A stretch of DNA of 64,000 nucleotides from Leptobrachium leishanense (GCA_009667805.1 CM019075.1:15329738-15393737), one strand, 5' to 3'. Positions 44,386-56,428 are shown, counted from the first letter of the stretch. Numbers and translations are program-made. Notes: a model not told the origin generated them from the letters alone.

Positions 44386-44548
44386 GGAAGGCTTAGTGCT
44401 AATGCAGGTGGATATGGATACTGAGAATGGAGGTCTAAAGACGAACCCAAATTTTCTGGTGGATTTTGGGAAGGAACCAGATGGTCCTACTCTGGCCCAC
44501 GAGCCTCGCTACCCGGGAGGAGACTGCACCTCTGACATCTGGGTCTAA
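44386..44548 (+). CDS. SELENBP1: SELENBP1 last coding exon
   Basis: Acceptor AAG before 44386, phase fitting the previous exon. Reads [11 protein letters not shown], then [15 protein letters not shown], then [13 protein letters not shown] and TAA. This is the conserved C-terminus of the family. Frame intact. Confidence 0.93.
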
Positions 44549-44564
44549 ATATGGGGGGGGGGGT

Positions 44565-44570
44565 AATAAA
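44565..44570 (+). promoter_or_regulatory. possible poly-A signal of SELENBP1
   Basis: AATAAA 17 bases after the stop codon. It would give an extremely short 3' UTR, so a later site is equally possible. Confidence 0.35.
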
Positions 44571-44930
44571 AAAAATAGACACTGAGAAGCCCACGACAGG
44601 TTTCATTCTTACACTGTGAAACAGTTGCCCCTGGAAAAGCAGCAAAACATGAAAAATAATTATAAAATACAGAATATGACATCAAAGCCCATCCGTGTTG
44701 CTCATTGCTTAGGCACAAAATCCCTCTGGGAAGTGATATTTTGTGATGGCTGTGATAGCTCACACAATGTAACTGAATACATCTTTAAGGCTTGTGCAAT
44801 CATTTGCTCCGTAATGCTAAAAGCCCGACGTTCTGTTATCATAGCAGGTGTGGATGCGATCCTGTTACCGGCGGAAGTTAAACTCCTGCCAAACCCCACT
44901 GCAGAGCTGCTCAGTGTCCTTTAACACCTA
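44571..44930. other. probable SELENBP1 3' UTR / intergenic
   Basis: No repeat recognised. Runs of ORF are short and not conserved. Confidence 0.4.
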
Positions 44931-44934
44931 AGGG

Positions 44935-46915
44935 TTTATTCGCTAACCTCCGAATTGGACCCAAATTGCACAAAACAGTGAATTTCACCGTTTGATGCAA
45001 TTTTGAGTCAATTTGTCTATTCACTAAGCTGTCAGTTCACCAAATACAGGCCAAGTGACAGCGAAATACGATACAATTTAGCAGCACCAAAATTGTCCTA
45101 TAGAAGTCTATTGTGTCCTTTATTCACAGAATACCGAAAATCGCCGGAATTCCCTGATTTTTGCAGTTTCAATTCAACAGGTTTAAACCAGCGAATCCCA
45201 TAGGCTTCAATATAAAAGAGGTGATCTCTCTTTTTTAAAAATTGTTTTTAACCACTTCGATGCTGAGGACGCGCTCAGCGCGTCCTCAGCATTCCGCTGG
45301 TATGCGGAGGACGCGCTGAGCGCGTCCTCCCATTGGGGTCAGCGTTCGGCCGGGTTCCGGCCGATCGCTGGCCCCTCCGGTGCGGGCTGACATCCTGGAT
45401 GTCAGCCCGGCATCCGGAACAGCAGCCGCCGGAATTTGGTGTCATCGCGGCAGCGCGATGACACCAATTCAGGTGCCCCCCCGCATGTGCGGAGGAGGCG
45501 CCTGAAAGGGAGGGGAGGGAGGTCCTTCGGACCTCTCTCCCTCCCGATCGGCGGCTCTGCGAGGGTTAACCCAGGCATCATTTGAAAGGGCACAGCCTGC
45601 CCTTCCAAATGATGCCTGGCATTAACCCCTGGGGAGCTGGATCGCGAATCGGCGCTGAAAAGCGCCGGTTTGCGATCCTTTCCCGGAGCTGGCCGACATC
45701 TTGGATGTCGGCCAAGCCTCCGGGAACTCCCCCTGAGGACTGGCGTCATCGTGCGTAGCACGATGACGCCAGTCCTGGACTTAACCCTTAACTGCCACCA
45801 ACTGTGGAGATAGGGAGTTCCAATGAACTCCCTATCTCCCGATCCGTGGCAGCTAGGGGTTAAATTTTGGTATGGTTGGATCGGCCAGATCATGGCCGTT
45901 CCAACGATACCAAACATGAAAGTAAAAAATTTTGTAAAAAAAAAAAAAATGAAAAATAAAAAACAATTTAAAAAAAAATTATAAAAAAAAAATAAACACT
46001 TTTTTTTTCTTTTTTTGGTTTGATAATGCAGCAATATTGTTCCCATTTCAATTATAATGTGAACAATGATGCTGCACTAACGATTTTTGTATGCGGTGCG
46101 TTTGTTAAAAATAGTGTAATTTTCCCCCGAAAAAAATGTAACGAGACCCCATCTCTAATTTTTTTAACAAGCGCACCCCATACAAAATATAACCGCAATT
46201 GCTCGCATGTTAAAATGTGAAAAAAAACACTTTACACATTGTAAATTATTGAAAATACATATTTTATTGCATTTTTTGTTATAATATACAGACATGACAT
46301 AACGTATACATATAATAATGACATATTATGAATCTACCGAGTCTGACGGAAAGAACTATATATAATATGTCTGGGTCATATACTAAAATAAGCCTTCAAA
46401 ACACGTTTAAACATGATGAGCAAAAACCGGTAAAAATGACCTCAGCACAGGGGCGGGAAAAGCCTCAGCAGCGAAAGGGTTAAAGTTTATTCTTTTTATT
46501 TTTTGCTAAAACTCTTTTTGTAATTTTTTGTATTTGTTAAAAGACATTTTTGTTCTTTCTATTTTTTAAAAGACGTTTTTTCATTTTTTATTTTGTAACA
46601 GAGCTTTTTATTTTTTGAAAGGACTTTTTTATTATTTATTTAGACACATTTTTACTGATTCGTGTTCCTATTAGGAGATTTTTTTCTCTCAGTTCGGTGG
46701 AATTCGCTGATGCCAATTCAGATGTATTGGTGCAATTTGGCGGTTTTTGCTGACGTCCAATAACTGCTTTGGCGAATCGAATTTCGACAAAATCTGATGG
46801 TATGCCAAATAGTGAATTCACCGTATTTTCGGTTAAATGGATTTGCTGAAGTGGGCTGAAATGCTAAGCACCGAAATTGCACGCAATGTGAATAGACCCG
46901 TTACTACTGAATAAA
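44935..46915. mobile_element. foldback element with nested TTAA MITE
   Basis: The outer parts (44935-45247 and 46484-46915) share inverted motifs (for example 'attcgctaacctccgaattg' against inverse forms near 46680-46900, and 'tattcacta...'). They flank the TTAA element at 45252-46479. The outer boundaries are not exact. Confidence 0.55.
45252..46479. mobile_element. TTAA-flanked nonautonomous element (1228 bp)
   Basis: Left end CCACTTCGATGCTGAGG, right end CCTCAGCAGCGAAAGG, with TTAA at 45248-45251 and 46480-46483. A TTAA duplication is typical of piggyBac and Kolobok elements. The interior contains many palindromes ('gacgcgctcagcgcgtc', 'gacatcctggatgtc') and no transposase. Same family as 56581-58046 and 31120-31742. 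Confidence 0.88.
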
Positions 46916-46991
46916 TCTGAATATTATTGCAAAACTCGTTCGGCTAAGTGAAAGTGGGATGATGGGACAGTGGTGTATTCACGCAAAGGCA

Positions 46992-47372
46992 AACTAGAGG
47001 GGTTATTCACAGAGCACCGAAATGTCACCCACATTTCGGTGCCCTCTCGTTCCTCGCTCTTCAGGGAATCAAATTTCCCCACCCTGCGTGTTTTTTCCTT
47101 TCTTACCACTCTTTGGCAGCTAGTCGGCTTTTTCTGGCGATGTTCGTTGGCTGGTCGGAGTCATTTGGTTATTCGTCGGCTGCGTTCGGTGGTTTATTGG
47201 ATCGATTCGGCAGTGTATCTGATCGATTCGGCAGTTTATCAGATGCATTTGGCTGATCGATTCAGCGCAGTTCTGGGACCCTGCGGTGAATGCTGAATTC
47301 ACCGCAGGTCTGCGAATTGAGGTCACCAAAGGAGAGAGCACCAAAATTGCGGTGCTCTCTGAATAACCCCTT
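46992..47372. mobile_element. MITE with GGGGTTATTC termini
   Basis: Left 'aggggttattcacagagcac' and right 'tgctctctgaataacccct' are inverted. Interior repeats a 'gattcggcag' motif. Similar termini occur at 62979-63482 and 32256-33037. Confidence 0.75.
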
Positions 47373-47554
47373 CGGTGAACATTCGCGTACGATGGAGCAC
47401 CAGCCATACCCATATAAATACCCAGTGTGTGAAGGTAATGGCTAAAGAGGAACACATTTTCTGTTAGTACAAATTCTAACAGCTCTAGTAAGAAATTGTT
47501 CAAATCCACAGATAAAGGGGTATTGTTGTCGAGGAAGTACTTCATGTGTTTATT

Positions 47555-49385
47555 TTTTTTGTATTCAAGGTTTTTATTTTGTAAAACTGTCAGTAAAATA
47601 GCAAACTGCAAAGATGGGATGGCCTCGCAAGGCCAAACAATAATAGTAACAAAAGGTATACACAGCAGTCGGTAGAAAACAGTTAAGAAACAGACATGTC
47701 AAGTACAAATAAGATCATCAAAAAAGAAAACAAATTAAACGGGAAAGGAAGGGATAAACAGACATTCCTGCCGGCCAATGCAGTCTGCCATAGGTCAACA
47801 GGAGAGGCCCAGGTGGATACAAAAAAAACAAAATAAAAAATAGGGGAAGGGAGAAGAAAAAAGTGGAGAACCGCCAAACAAAGTGTGGCATTCTTGGCAC
47901 GCTCCAATGCCCATGAGGGAACCAGAGACTGTGGAAGTGGCCACAAGGAAGGGTGACATAGGGCTGAAAGAGGTGGACAGGGCCATGGTACTCGCTCAAG
48001 CGACTCACCTACGCCAACCCAGTGTACTGCCACAAAAAAAAGGGGAGGGGAATGGCCGAGAGCCCCTTTAGCCAGAAAAGGAGACAATTCCTGCAAGACC
48101 CGTCCCAAAGCATACAGATAAAAGGAGAGGGAGAGCTCCTGCCAACAACCAAAAACGAGACTCAGCGGGATGAGAGACAGGCCACACCCAAAAAAATCTA
48201 GTTGTGGGTGCATCAGGGGAAAAAAAGAGGGGAGAAAGGGACAGGGGCAAACACAAACAAATAGTAACAATATCAGCATAAGAAAACTGAAAAATCAGCA
48301 AATAAAAAGGCTCAAAAGAAAACCAAAAAGCGTTTCAGCAATTGTCACGTAAACAACTCCAAATTGAGTTTGCTAATATTGGGGGGGGGGGGGGTTGAAA
48401 ATAGCTAGCCAGGATCGGTGTCCGCCACCACAGCGCCAGTTCTCTCAGAAGGTGAAGAGGTCAAAACATCAAAGGTCTTGAGCAAAGTCCAGGCCTCTTC
48501 AGAGGAGGCAGCCGAGTGGTCAATATTTTCATGAGGCAGTAACATGGAACCCGCAGGTCTCCAGTGATACCGAATCCCAACATCCCGCAGGCAAGTCGTA
48601 ACCTCATGAAAATGACGTCGGGCCATAAGAGTCAGGAACGGCAGGTCATTGTATATCGATAGAGGCATTGAATCAAATAAGAACGGAGAACAAGCCGCGA
48701 GTAAGGACAGCAGGTGGTGTTTGATGGACATGTCCCGAGCGACCGTGATGACATCCCTCAGAGCCTCTTGAGAAGCTGCTGCCGCCTTACGGATGCGGAT
48801 CGCGGAGCCGAACACTGGAGGAGCATCGGGCGGTAAATGAAGAAGTCATAGGGGCATCCGGTTGACAAATTCCATCAGGGCCTACAGCGATTCGGATTCT
48901 GGCACCCCACGGATGCGCACATTGCACTGTTGGTGACGGGTTTCCATCATCTCCAAAGCACTAGAAAGGTGATCTACACGTGCTTGGAGGGTATCCACCC
49001 GGTCAGTCAAGTGTACCTGAGCTGCGTCAGTAGCATTCCCCTCCGCCTGGACCGTCTCCACAAGGCCTCTTATGTCAGCAAGCTCATCTTGTACTTTTTG
49101 GAGGTCCTTCCTCCAAATCACCCGAAGATCCTCCAGGAGGCAACACGCATTGCCGTGTGTGATGGGCCTGGAGTCCGCAGCTGTCTCAGCAAGAGAGGGC
49201 AGAGACAGGAAGTGGCAGAACCTCAAGCGAGCAGCAGCTTCACAGGTGTCTCCACAACAGAAGGGGGCTGTGGATCTGGACCGCACTCCTGCGCCCGGCT
49301 AGACACGACAGCAGGCCGCAAAGACGGGCCCAGACCAAGCGCAAGCCCAGGGGATCGGAACAGAGTCTCCCCATCAGTGGATTCA
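47555..49385 (-). mobile_element. L1-like element A, ORF1 only (3' part)
   Basis: On the minus strand: an ORF1-type protein region (about 49286-48405, broken near 48880) with a coiled-coil, the RNA-binding motif 'CNVRIRGVPESE' and the C-terminal domain typical of L1/Tx1 ORF1 proteins, then about 0.8 kb without RT sequence, ending in an AATAAAA-type tail near 47560. Its 5' part is at 51493-51900, split off by element B. No ORF2 (endonuclease-RT) region exists between ORF1 and the tail. Confidence 0.75.
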
Positions 49386-51473
49386 TTCCTATTTAAAACT
49401 TTTTATTTATAAGACATATCATCAACAGAAAGACACTATGAGAAAAGACAGTGCAGGGTCAACCGAAGAAAGGCATAAAGAATATACTGCAGAAAAGAGG
49501 GATAATAGAAACATAGAAAAATGTTGGCAGATAAGAACCTTTTGGCTCATCTAGTCTGCCCAATTACATGGATACTTTACCTGGATTTATCTTTTGTTTA
49601 GGATAGCCTTATGCCTATCCCATGCCTGCTTAAATTCAATTACTGGGAAAGGGGGAGCAAAGGAAAACAGAACAAGTCAGGAGTGTCCTATGAGGTGAAG
49701 GGCATCAGGAGATCTGGGTAGGAAAAGAGGAGAAAAAAAAAGGGGTGGGGAAAAAGGGGACTGCCTATTATATCATGGTGTTCCCGGCTCACCCCGGTGA
49801 CCCCAAGGGGTACTGGTGGCCATGGAAGGGACCACGAGGCTGGGAGGCCTGGGGCCGGGAGGAAAGCTAGAGCCTAGGTTGCTATCCTAACGGCTCACCC
49901 AGGACACTACCCAATGTCCCAAAAAAAAAAAGGTGGGGAGGGAGTAGGGGGAAACCAGATATCCTGATGCTCCGTCAGGCCCATGACCAACTGTCCCATA
50001 AGTTCTGCAGTTGAGTCCACGAAATCGCTCAAAACAAAAACGGGGGAAGGGGGTCAAAATGTGGATAAGGGGGGTCACCTCAAATCTAATGCGGGTGGTG
50101 TCAGGAATCAAAAAAGGGGGGTTTATGGTACCAGTCCACGATCAGCGACGTGAGAAGACAGCAGGATGAGGGAACGTGTCTCAACAAGTGTCCACACACA
50201 TGGGTCGTAAGGGAGGAAGGAGACTAAAACATAGGTAATGGAAGAAGTCAGAGACAACCAGGTTCGTTGTGCAAACCGGACGGCCCTTGAGGGGCCACAA
50301 GGAGACCTAGAGAAACTAGGACAGCTCATGCCTCATCCACCGATTCCACTGAGTAGGTGTTGCCATCGTGGACCACAACAAGGGAACTCGCGAGGCCTCC
50401 GGCGGTAGCGGACACCACGCTCCCGCAGCACTGCAGTGATCTCCAAAAACTTCTGCGGGCCACCAACGCCATAAATGGCAGGTCTCGGTAGAGTATAACA
50501 CAAGTGGAGGCGTAGGTGACCTTATGGTCAGGGCCGGAGGCAGCAAGAATCCGGGCATGGGCAGTCACATCCCTAGTGACTGCAATCACATCTCAGGGAG
50601 CTGTCGATGGTGCAGTGGCAGCCTTCCGTATTCTCATGGCCGAGACAACGAAGGCATCCAATGTGGGCCCATCCGTCGAGAGGAGGTGTGCCACCAGACC
50701 TCGAAGATAACCAAGGAGCCCATCCGTACCCACGCTCTCCGGGATCCCTCGGACGCGAATGTTCCTTCTGCGGTGACGGGATTCCAAGGCCAGCACAGCA
50801 GAGCTGAGGCAAGAAACCTGCGCCTGCAGGTCAGCTACTTTGGCGTTCGTGGTAGTGAGTGCCGCCGCCGCCGTGTCCAGTGATCATATGTTCACATCAG
50901 TAACTTGTGTCTGCAAGGAATCCACGGCAGAGCTCATCTCACGTACAGTAAGTCACTACGCCAGAGATTTCTAAAATCCTCCATCACCCTTTGCAGATCT
51001 TCCACGGTGAGTGGCTGGGCAGCTCCGTCGCAACCCCATCAGCAGGCACCAAAGGTGGGGGCCGGGCAGTCTCATCCATACCCTCGGAGCAGGAAGGTGT
51101 TCCGGTTCGGCGGTTCTTCATCCCCTCACCACAGCCAACTCTGAGCGCTACTCTTATATCAGGGGGACGAGGGCCCTCCGCCTCACCCAACTTCTGCATC
51201 TTTTTCCCCATCTCAGCAGGAAGGAAACCGCTTGGAAGGAAGGCCTCTAGTGCAGGGAAGTCCAGACCAGGCCGCAAGATGGCCGCGGTCCGCGTTCCGA
51301 GGCAAGTGAAAGAAAGACGAAGCGCCTCTCCCCGCAGTCGTCGAGCACAGCAGTGGAGCCCGGTATGTTCAGCAGTTAAGCCAGTGAGAGTGTGCCCAAA
51401 TTGGGTCCGCAGATCGCCGCCAACAGCCAGTTAACAGTGCTGCGTCCCGGAGCTCAGCAGTGCAGCAGCCGCA
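49386..51473 (-). mobile_element. L1-like element B, ORF1 only, inserted in element A
   Basis: Flanked by a perfect 19-bp target duplication CTCCCCATCAGTGGATTCA (49367-49385 and 51474-51492). On the minus strand it starts in a GC-rich 5' region, encodes a broken ORF1 (about 51277-50316) with 'RRRNIRVRGIPES' and an L1-type C-terminal domain, and ends with 'ataaataaaaagttttaaat'. It also carries an insertion of a CR1 3' end (49508-49648). No ORF2. Size about 2.09 kb. Confidence 0.8.
49508..49648 (-). mobile_element. CR1 3'-end fragment
   Basis: Reverse complement of the CR1 3' terminus seen at 19130-19266 ('gggcagactagatg...ttctatgtttctat'). Confidence 0.88.
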
Positions 51474-51492
51474 CTCCCCATCAGTGGATTCA

Positions 51493-51900
51493 GAGTCCAA
51501 AATCAAGGACGGGGATGGCGAACCCTCCAGCCAATGCCGCTGGTCTCTCCCCAGGGACAAGGACAGCCAGATGTGTCTGTGGCAGGAACCATCAGTCAGT
51601 CCCGTCTTCCCCATCAAGCAGCCGAAGAAGAGGAGTATACCCAGCCGGGGGAACGGAGGCCTCAAAGGTCACCCGGCGGAATCCCAAGATGGCTGCTAGC
51701 TGCTAGGTCGCAGATGATCGCCCTGGAACAGCAGACCACTGGAAGCAGCAAACAGCCGGGAGAAAGGCGCCAGGGACCCTGACAGCAGCGTTTTTGGGCT
51801 GCGGGTCGCAGGTTAGAAACCTAAAATGGCTCAGCCAGCAGAGAGCACATTGAAATGCGACCGCACACGTCCACAGTCAGCTCCACCCTCTACTTCATGT
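51493..51900 (-). mobile_element. L1-like element A, 5' part
   Basis: Continuation of element A upstream (minus strand) of element B, as shown by the 19-bp duplication. GC-rich 5' region. The 5' boundary is not defined. Confidence 0.6.
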
Positions 51901-51941
51901 GTTTTATGCCTGTATCATGTGGGACGAAACTTTAAAGGCTT

Positions 51942-52211
51942 TCAACAACAGAGCAAGGATTCTGGTGGTATAGTGATATCAGTTAGCACACGTAAGGTAT
52001 CTTTGGTGTCACAGAGGTATGATGCTAAATTCAGGACCAGAGGTTTTAGAAAGGTGTCAAGGAACATACTGACGTTTTCTGTGAGATTGTCGTTCTCGTA
52101 TACTATTGGCCTACCAGGAGGGTCAGTGGTGTTTTTGTGGATTTTAGGCGAACAGTAGAAAGTAGCTACAGGAGCTGTTGTTAGTAGTACCTTTTTTCTC
52201 CCTCTCACCAA
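51942..52211 (-). mobile_element. Penelope-like retroelement RT fragment
   Basis: The minus-strand frame (about 90 codons) contains 'FYCSPKIHKN', 'PGRPIV', 'LTENVSMFLDTFLKPLV' and 'YLCDTKDTLRVL'. This order is typical of the RT of Penelope-like elements. No GIY-YIG part present. Confidence 0.8.
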
Positions 52212-52214
52212 TTA

Positions 52215-53035
52215 GACCTGTTAGGGTCTCCCTTCTTTTCTGGGGTTTTCCGTGTGTCCCCCGTTTTGATTACAGGTTTTAGGTCATCTGTTTGGATCCC
52301 TCAGGCAGAGCAATGACGAGCACGCTCGTAGAAAATGAATGAGACACAGACAAGCTACTATATGTCATCCATATTGTATACATTTAGATCAGTGTGTATA
52401 TACCCTGGTCTTGCATGCAATTGTAGGAGGTGATATCATGGAACAAAAAGAAACCAATCAGAATCTGCCACGCGCACACGGCAACGTATACAGCAGTATA
52501 GTACCTTTTTCTATGTTCGGTGATAACAATAGATGTCATTGGTATGTTATCTAGAACAGCTTGCTGCAATTTGTCTAGGAGTCTAGTGTGATAAACGGGT
52601 AAGTCTCAATTCTATAGATATCTATCTTAAAGCAAAAACAGAACCTGGAATTAGCAGGCACAGGGAGCGGTGAATTGGGACAGACGGCTTATGCGCGGAG
52701 AGGAATAAATTGCACATTTCAATTAATTATATTTTGGATCAATTGTAAAGTACTTTACAAGACCCATATCACAACCTCTTTGGAGTAAAATGTTGCAGGG
52801 CAGCACTTTTCCATGTGCTCTCCCTCTGCATGGAAGTAATACGTGTCCAGGAAAACATGGACAATCTACATGGCAGTCTGTCTGTCCTTTTTAAAGCTTC
52901 CTATGCTGAATATTTCCTGTTCCACAGCCTCCCTATCTTTCTGTCCCTTCCACGCCTTCTGCATCCATGTCCTTAAAAATGGACTCTGTTCCTTTAAATA
53001 GTGGGCGGGGCGTATCTACTCCTATTCCCCTCAAC
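52215..53035. other. intergenic, unassigned
   Basis: No exon or repeat recognised upstream of the CpG-rich region. Confidence 0.5.
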
Positions 53036-53660
53036 CGAGCTTGAATGTTGTGACACTTCGCACACACCCTTTTTTGCGCGCCTTTACGAGCTCTGGCAAT
53101 CGCCTGCTGTTGCTATGCAGAATATTTTCTGGCAGCCAATGAGATAGCGTAGTTTTTCGGTTTCCGGGCAGCTTGCGTCGCGGCAGCGAATTGCTTTTTG
53201 CGCTGAGGCGACGGGACGCTGGTTTTTGAGCCAATCAAAAAATTACGTTTCGGCGCAGGACTGCGAGGCGGCGGTAGGTTGATTCCCGGGTATTTACCCG
53301 GTGTTTGTGGGGGATGGGGGTGTCTGGTTTCGCGCAGGGCGGGGTCTCCAGTAAGGGCAGCGTTGATATTGTGTCGTGCTGGGGGCGATGGCGGCTGGGG
53401 GACCCGCACAGGCAGTGACAGTCACCGGGGAGCCGAGCCACACGTTCAGGGTCAAAGCCGCCCTTTTAGGAGGCGGGGGAGAGCAGGGAGGGAGCCCCGG
53501 GGCGGATCAGCCGAGCAGGGGGAGCATTCCGGCCAGAACGCAGGGGAGGGGGAGCATTCCGGCCAGAACGCAGGGGAGGGGGAGCATTCCGGCCAGAACG
53601 CAGGGGAGGGGGCAGAGGGGGAGCATTCCGGCCAGGGTGACTGGAGAACACGGGGGCTAG
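53036..53660 (+). promoter_or_regulatory. RFX5: CpG-rich promoter region, probably RFX5
   Basis: A CpG-dense segment, unlike its surroundings, with two CCAAT boxes in forward orientation (53136-53140 and 53231-53235) and no TATA box. It lies 4.6-5.2 kb upstream of the first RFX5 coding exon on the same strand, and that exon begins at a splice acceptor in the 5' UTR, so an upstream first exon is required. A short ORF starting at ATG 53388 (MAAGGPAQAVTVTGEPSH...) may be a first-exon reading or chance. The transcription start cannot be placed from sequence alone. Confidence 0.65.
53515..53640 (+). repeat. short minisatellite (30-bp unit, 3-4 copies)
   Basis: Units 'gggggagcattccggccaga' followed by 'acgcaggggag', three adjacent copies and a fourth partial after a spacer. 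Confidence 0.9.
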
Positions 53661-53719
53661 AGTGTAATAAATGCAAACACATGGGTGGAGGGGGTGGAAT
53701 AAGCGCAAGATGACCCCCA

Positions 53720-54480
53720 TATGGGGTGTGATGATACTGATATATACCCGGGGGAGGGGTGTGATAATACTGATATATACCCGGGGTAGGGGTGTGATAA
53801 TACTGATATATACCCGGGGTAGGGGTGTGATAATACTGATATATACCCGGGGGAGGGGTGTGATAATACTGATATATACCCGGGGTAGGGGTGTGATAAT
53901 ACTGATATATACCCGGGGGAGGGGTGTGATAATACTGATATATACCCGGGGTAGGGGTGTGATAATGCTGAAATACGCAGGGAGGGGTGTGATAATGCTG
54001 ATATATACCCGGGGTAGGGGTGTGATAATACTGATATATACCCGGGGAGGGGTGTGATAATACTGATATATACCCGGGGTAGGGGTGTGATAATACTGAT
54101 ATATACCCGGGGGAGGGGTGTGATAATACTGATATATACCCGGGGGAGGGGTGTGATAATACTGATATATACCCGGGGGAGGGGTGTGATAATACTGATA
54201 TATACCCGGGGGAGGGGTGTGATAATACTGACATACCCGGGGAGGGGTGTGATAATACTGATATATACCCGGGGGAGGGGTGTGATAATGCTGAAATACC
54301 TGGGGGAGGGGTGTGATAATACTGATATATATACCCGGGGGATGGGTGTGATAATGCTTTAATACCCAGGGGAGGGTTGTGATAATACTGATATATATAT
54401 ATACCCGGGGGAGGGGTGTGATAATACTGATATATATACCCGGGGAGGGGTGTGATAATACTGATATACACAGGGGAGGG
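53720..54480 (+). repeat. 31-bp minisatellite (about 24 copies)
   Basis: Unit 'ggtgtgataatactgatata' followed by 'tacccgggg(g/t)a'. Divergent copies at both edges, extending weakly to about 54650. Located in the presumed first intron of RFX5. Confidence 0.95.
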
Positions 54481-54787
54481 GTGTAATGATGGTAAAATAC
54501 CCAAGGGTGGGGTATAATAAATACATGGACTTAAGGGGATGGTCATAACAATGGCAAAAATACTTGGGGAGGGGTGTGATTATGGGAAGATCTCTAGAGG
54601 AGGGGCTATATTAATGACAGAATACCTGGGGGAGGGGGTGTGATAATGGTAAAATCTCTTAAAGAGGTCTTTACAGGTCACATCAGGTGAGCAGCGCTGT
54701 GACGTGTATCCGACCACTCTGTCTGGTGGTATTATTTTCAATATAACTAGACATTTCACAGCACTGTCCTACAGATGTAACATAGGC

Positions 54788-54923
54788 CAGTGACGTCCAA
54801 CCTTGGCACCCCATGTGTTTCTGAACTACATGTCCCATGATGCTGAGTCATTCGTAAAGCTAGTGGAGCATCATGAGACATGTAGTTCAGAATGATCTGG
54901 GGTGCCGAGGTTCGATGTCACTG
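54788..54923. mobile_element. hAT-type MITE (136 bp)
   Basis: Ends CAGTGACGTCCAACCTTGGC and the imperfect inverse GCCGAGGTTCGATGTCACTG. Inner arms around 'ctacatgtccatgatgct' also pair. Confidence 0.82.
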
Positions 54924-55390
54924 GCCTATGGCATGAATCAGAAATACATACACCTCACCATGTTCCAGGGCCTCCATCAAAACCTTCAAACTTTATTTAA
55001 AATATTATATATATATATATATTATATATACACAGTCAGGTCCAGAAATATTGGGACATCGACACAATTCTAACATCTTTGGCTCTATACACCAGCACAA
55101 TGGAGTTGGAATGAAACAAACACAATGTGCTTTAACTGCAGACTGTCAGCTTTAATTCGAGGGTATGTACATCCAACTCAGGTGAACGGTGTAGGACTTA
55201 CAGCAGTTTGCAGATGTGCCTCACACTTGTTAAGGGACTAAAGGTAATGGGACAATTGGCTTCTCAGCTGTTCCATGGCCAGGTGTGTGATATTCTCTCA
55301 TTACCCCAATTACATTGTGCAGATAAAAGGCCCAGAGTTCATTTCAAGTGTGCTATTTGCATTTGGAATCTGTTGCTGTCAACTCTCAAG

Positions 55391-56428
55391 ATGAGATCCA
55401 AAGAGCTGTCACAATCAGTGAAGTAAGCCATCATTAGGCTGAAGAAAGAAAACAAACCCATCAGAGAGATAGCAAGAACAATAGGCGTGGCCAAAACAAC
55501 TGTTTGGAACATTCGCAAAAAGAAGGAACGCACCGGTGAGCTCACCAACACCAAAAGACCCGGGAGACCACGGAAAACAACTGTGGTGGATGAATGAAGA
55601 ATTCTTTCCCTGGTGAAGAAAACACCCTTCACAACAGTTGGCCAGATCAAGAACACTCTCCAGGAGGTAGGTGTATGTGTGTCAAAGTCAACAATCAAGA
55701 GAAGACTTCACCAGAGTGAATACAGAGGGTTCACCACAAGATGTAAACCATTGGTGAGCCTCAAAAACAGGAAGGCCAGATTAGAGTTTGCCAAACAACA
55801 CCTAACAAAGCCTTCACAGTTCTGGAACAAGATCCTATGGACAGATGAGACCAAGATCAACTTGTACCAGAGTGATGGGAAGAGAAGAGTATGGAGAAGG
55901 AAAGGAACTGCTCATGGTCCTAAGCATACCAACTCATCAGTGAAGCACGGTGGTGGTAGTGTCATGGCGTGGGCATGTATGGCTGCCAATGGAACTGGTT
56001 CTCTTGTATTTATTGATGATGTGACTGCTGACAAAAGCAGCAGGATGAATTCTGAAGTGTTTCGGGCAATATTATCTGCTCACATTCAGCCAAATGCTGC
56101 AGAACTCATTGGACGCGGCGCTTCACAGTGCAGATGGACAATGACCCAAAGCATACTGCAAAAGCAACCAAAGAGTTTTTGAAGGGACAGAAGTGGAATG
56201 TTATGCAATGGCCAAGTCAATCACCTGATCTGAATCCATTGAGCATGCATTTCACTTGCTGAAGACAAAACTGAAGGAAAATGCCCCAAGAACAAGCAGG
56301 AACTGAAGACAGTTGCAGTAGAGGCCTGGCAGAGCATCACCAGGGATGAAACCCAGCGTCTGGTGATGTCTATGCGTTCTAGACTTCAGGCTGTGACTGA
56401 CTGCAAAGGATTTGCAACCAAGTATTAA
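55391..56428 (+). pseudogene. Tc1-like transposase, inactive
   Basis: From MRSKELSQSVK on, the reading includes the paired-type DNA-binding region with a GRPRK hook (about 55560), then the DDE domain with 'WTDETK' and 'VQMDNDPKH' and the 'SPDLNP' motif that precedes the last acidic residue. Stops: TAA 55424-55426 and TGA 55595-55597. Frameshifts near 56118 and near 56245 (one base missing just before the expected Glu). The terminal TAA is at 56426-56428. It cannot produce a complete enzyme. Confidence 0.92.

Larger units (their letters stand above)
13592..44548 (+). pseudogene. SELENBP1: SELENBP1 (methanethiol oxidase), disrupted copy; seven exons seen
   Basis: SELENBP1 is a cytosolic selenium-binding protein; its human form oxidises methanethiol to H2S, formaldehyde and H2O2. 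Exons found, all + strand: 13592-13766, 14007-14127, 15273-15424, 20653-20834, 21310-21387, 43009-43126 and 44386-44548 (stop TAA at 44546). They cover the family from the '[11 protein letters not shown]' block to the C-terminal 'GGDC.SDIW' end. Exons for roughly the first 70 residues are not in the window. Four defects: a TAA at 15413-15415 with the rest of that coding segment missing; an LTR retroelement starting at 21388 inside coding sequence; about 85 codons of the conserved middle (after the 'LPDMP' residues) not found anywhere in 21.4-43 kb; and a one-base deletion near 43060. Either a pseudogene with an intact paralogue elsewhere, or a real gene damaged by assembly error. Family identification is secure. 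Confidence 0.85.

Noticed and set aside
53452..54546. 364-codon antisense open frame rich in Tyr, His and Pro
   Set aside because: Translation of the 31-bp minisatellite. It has no gene structure and no homologous domain.
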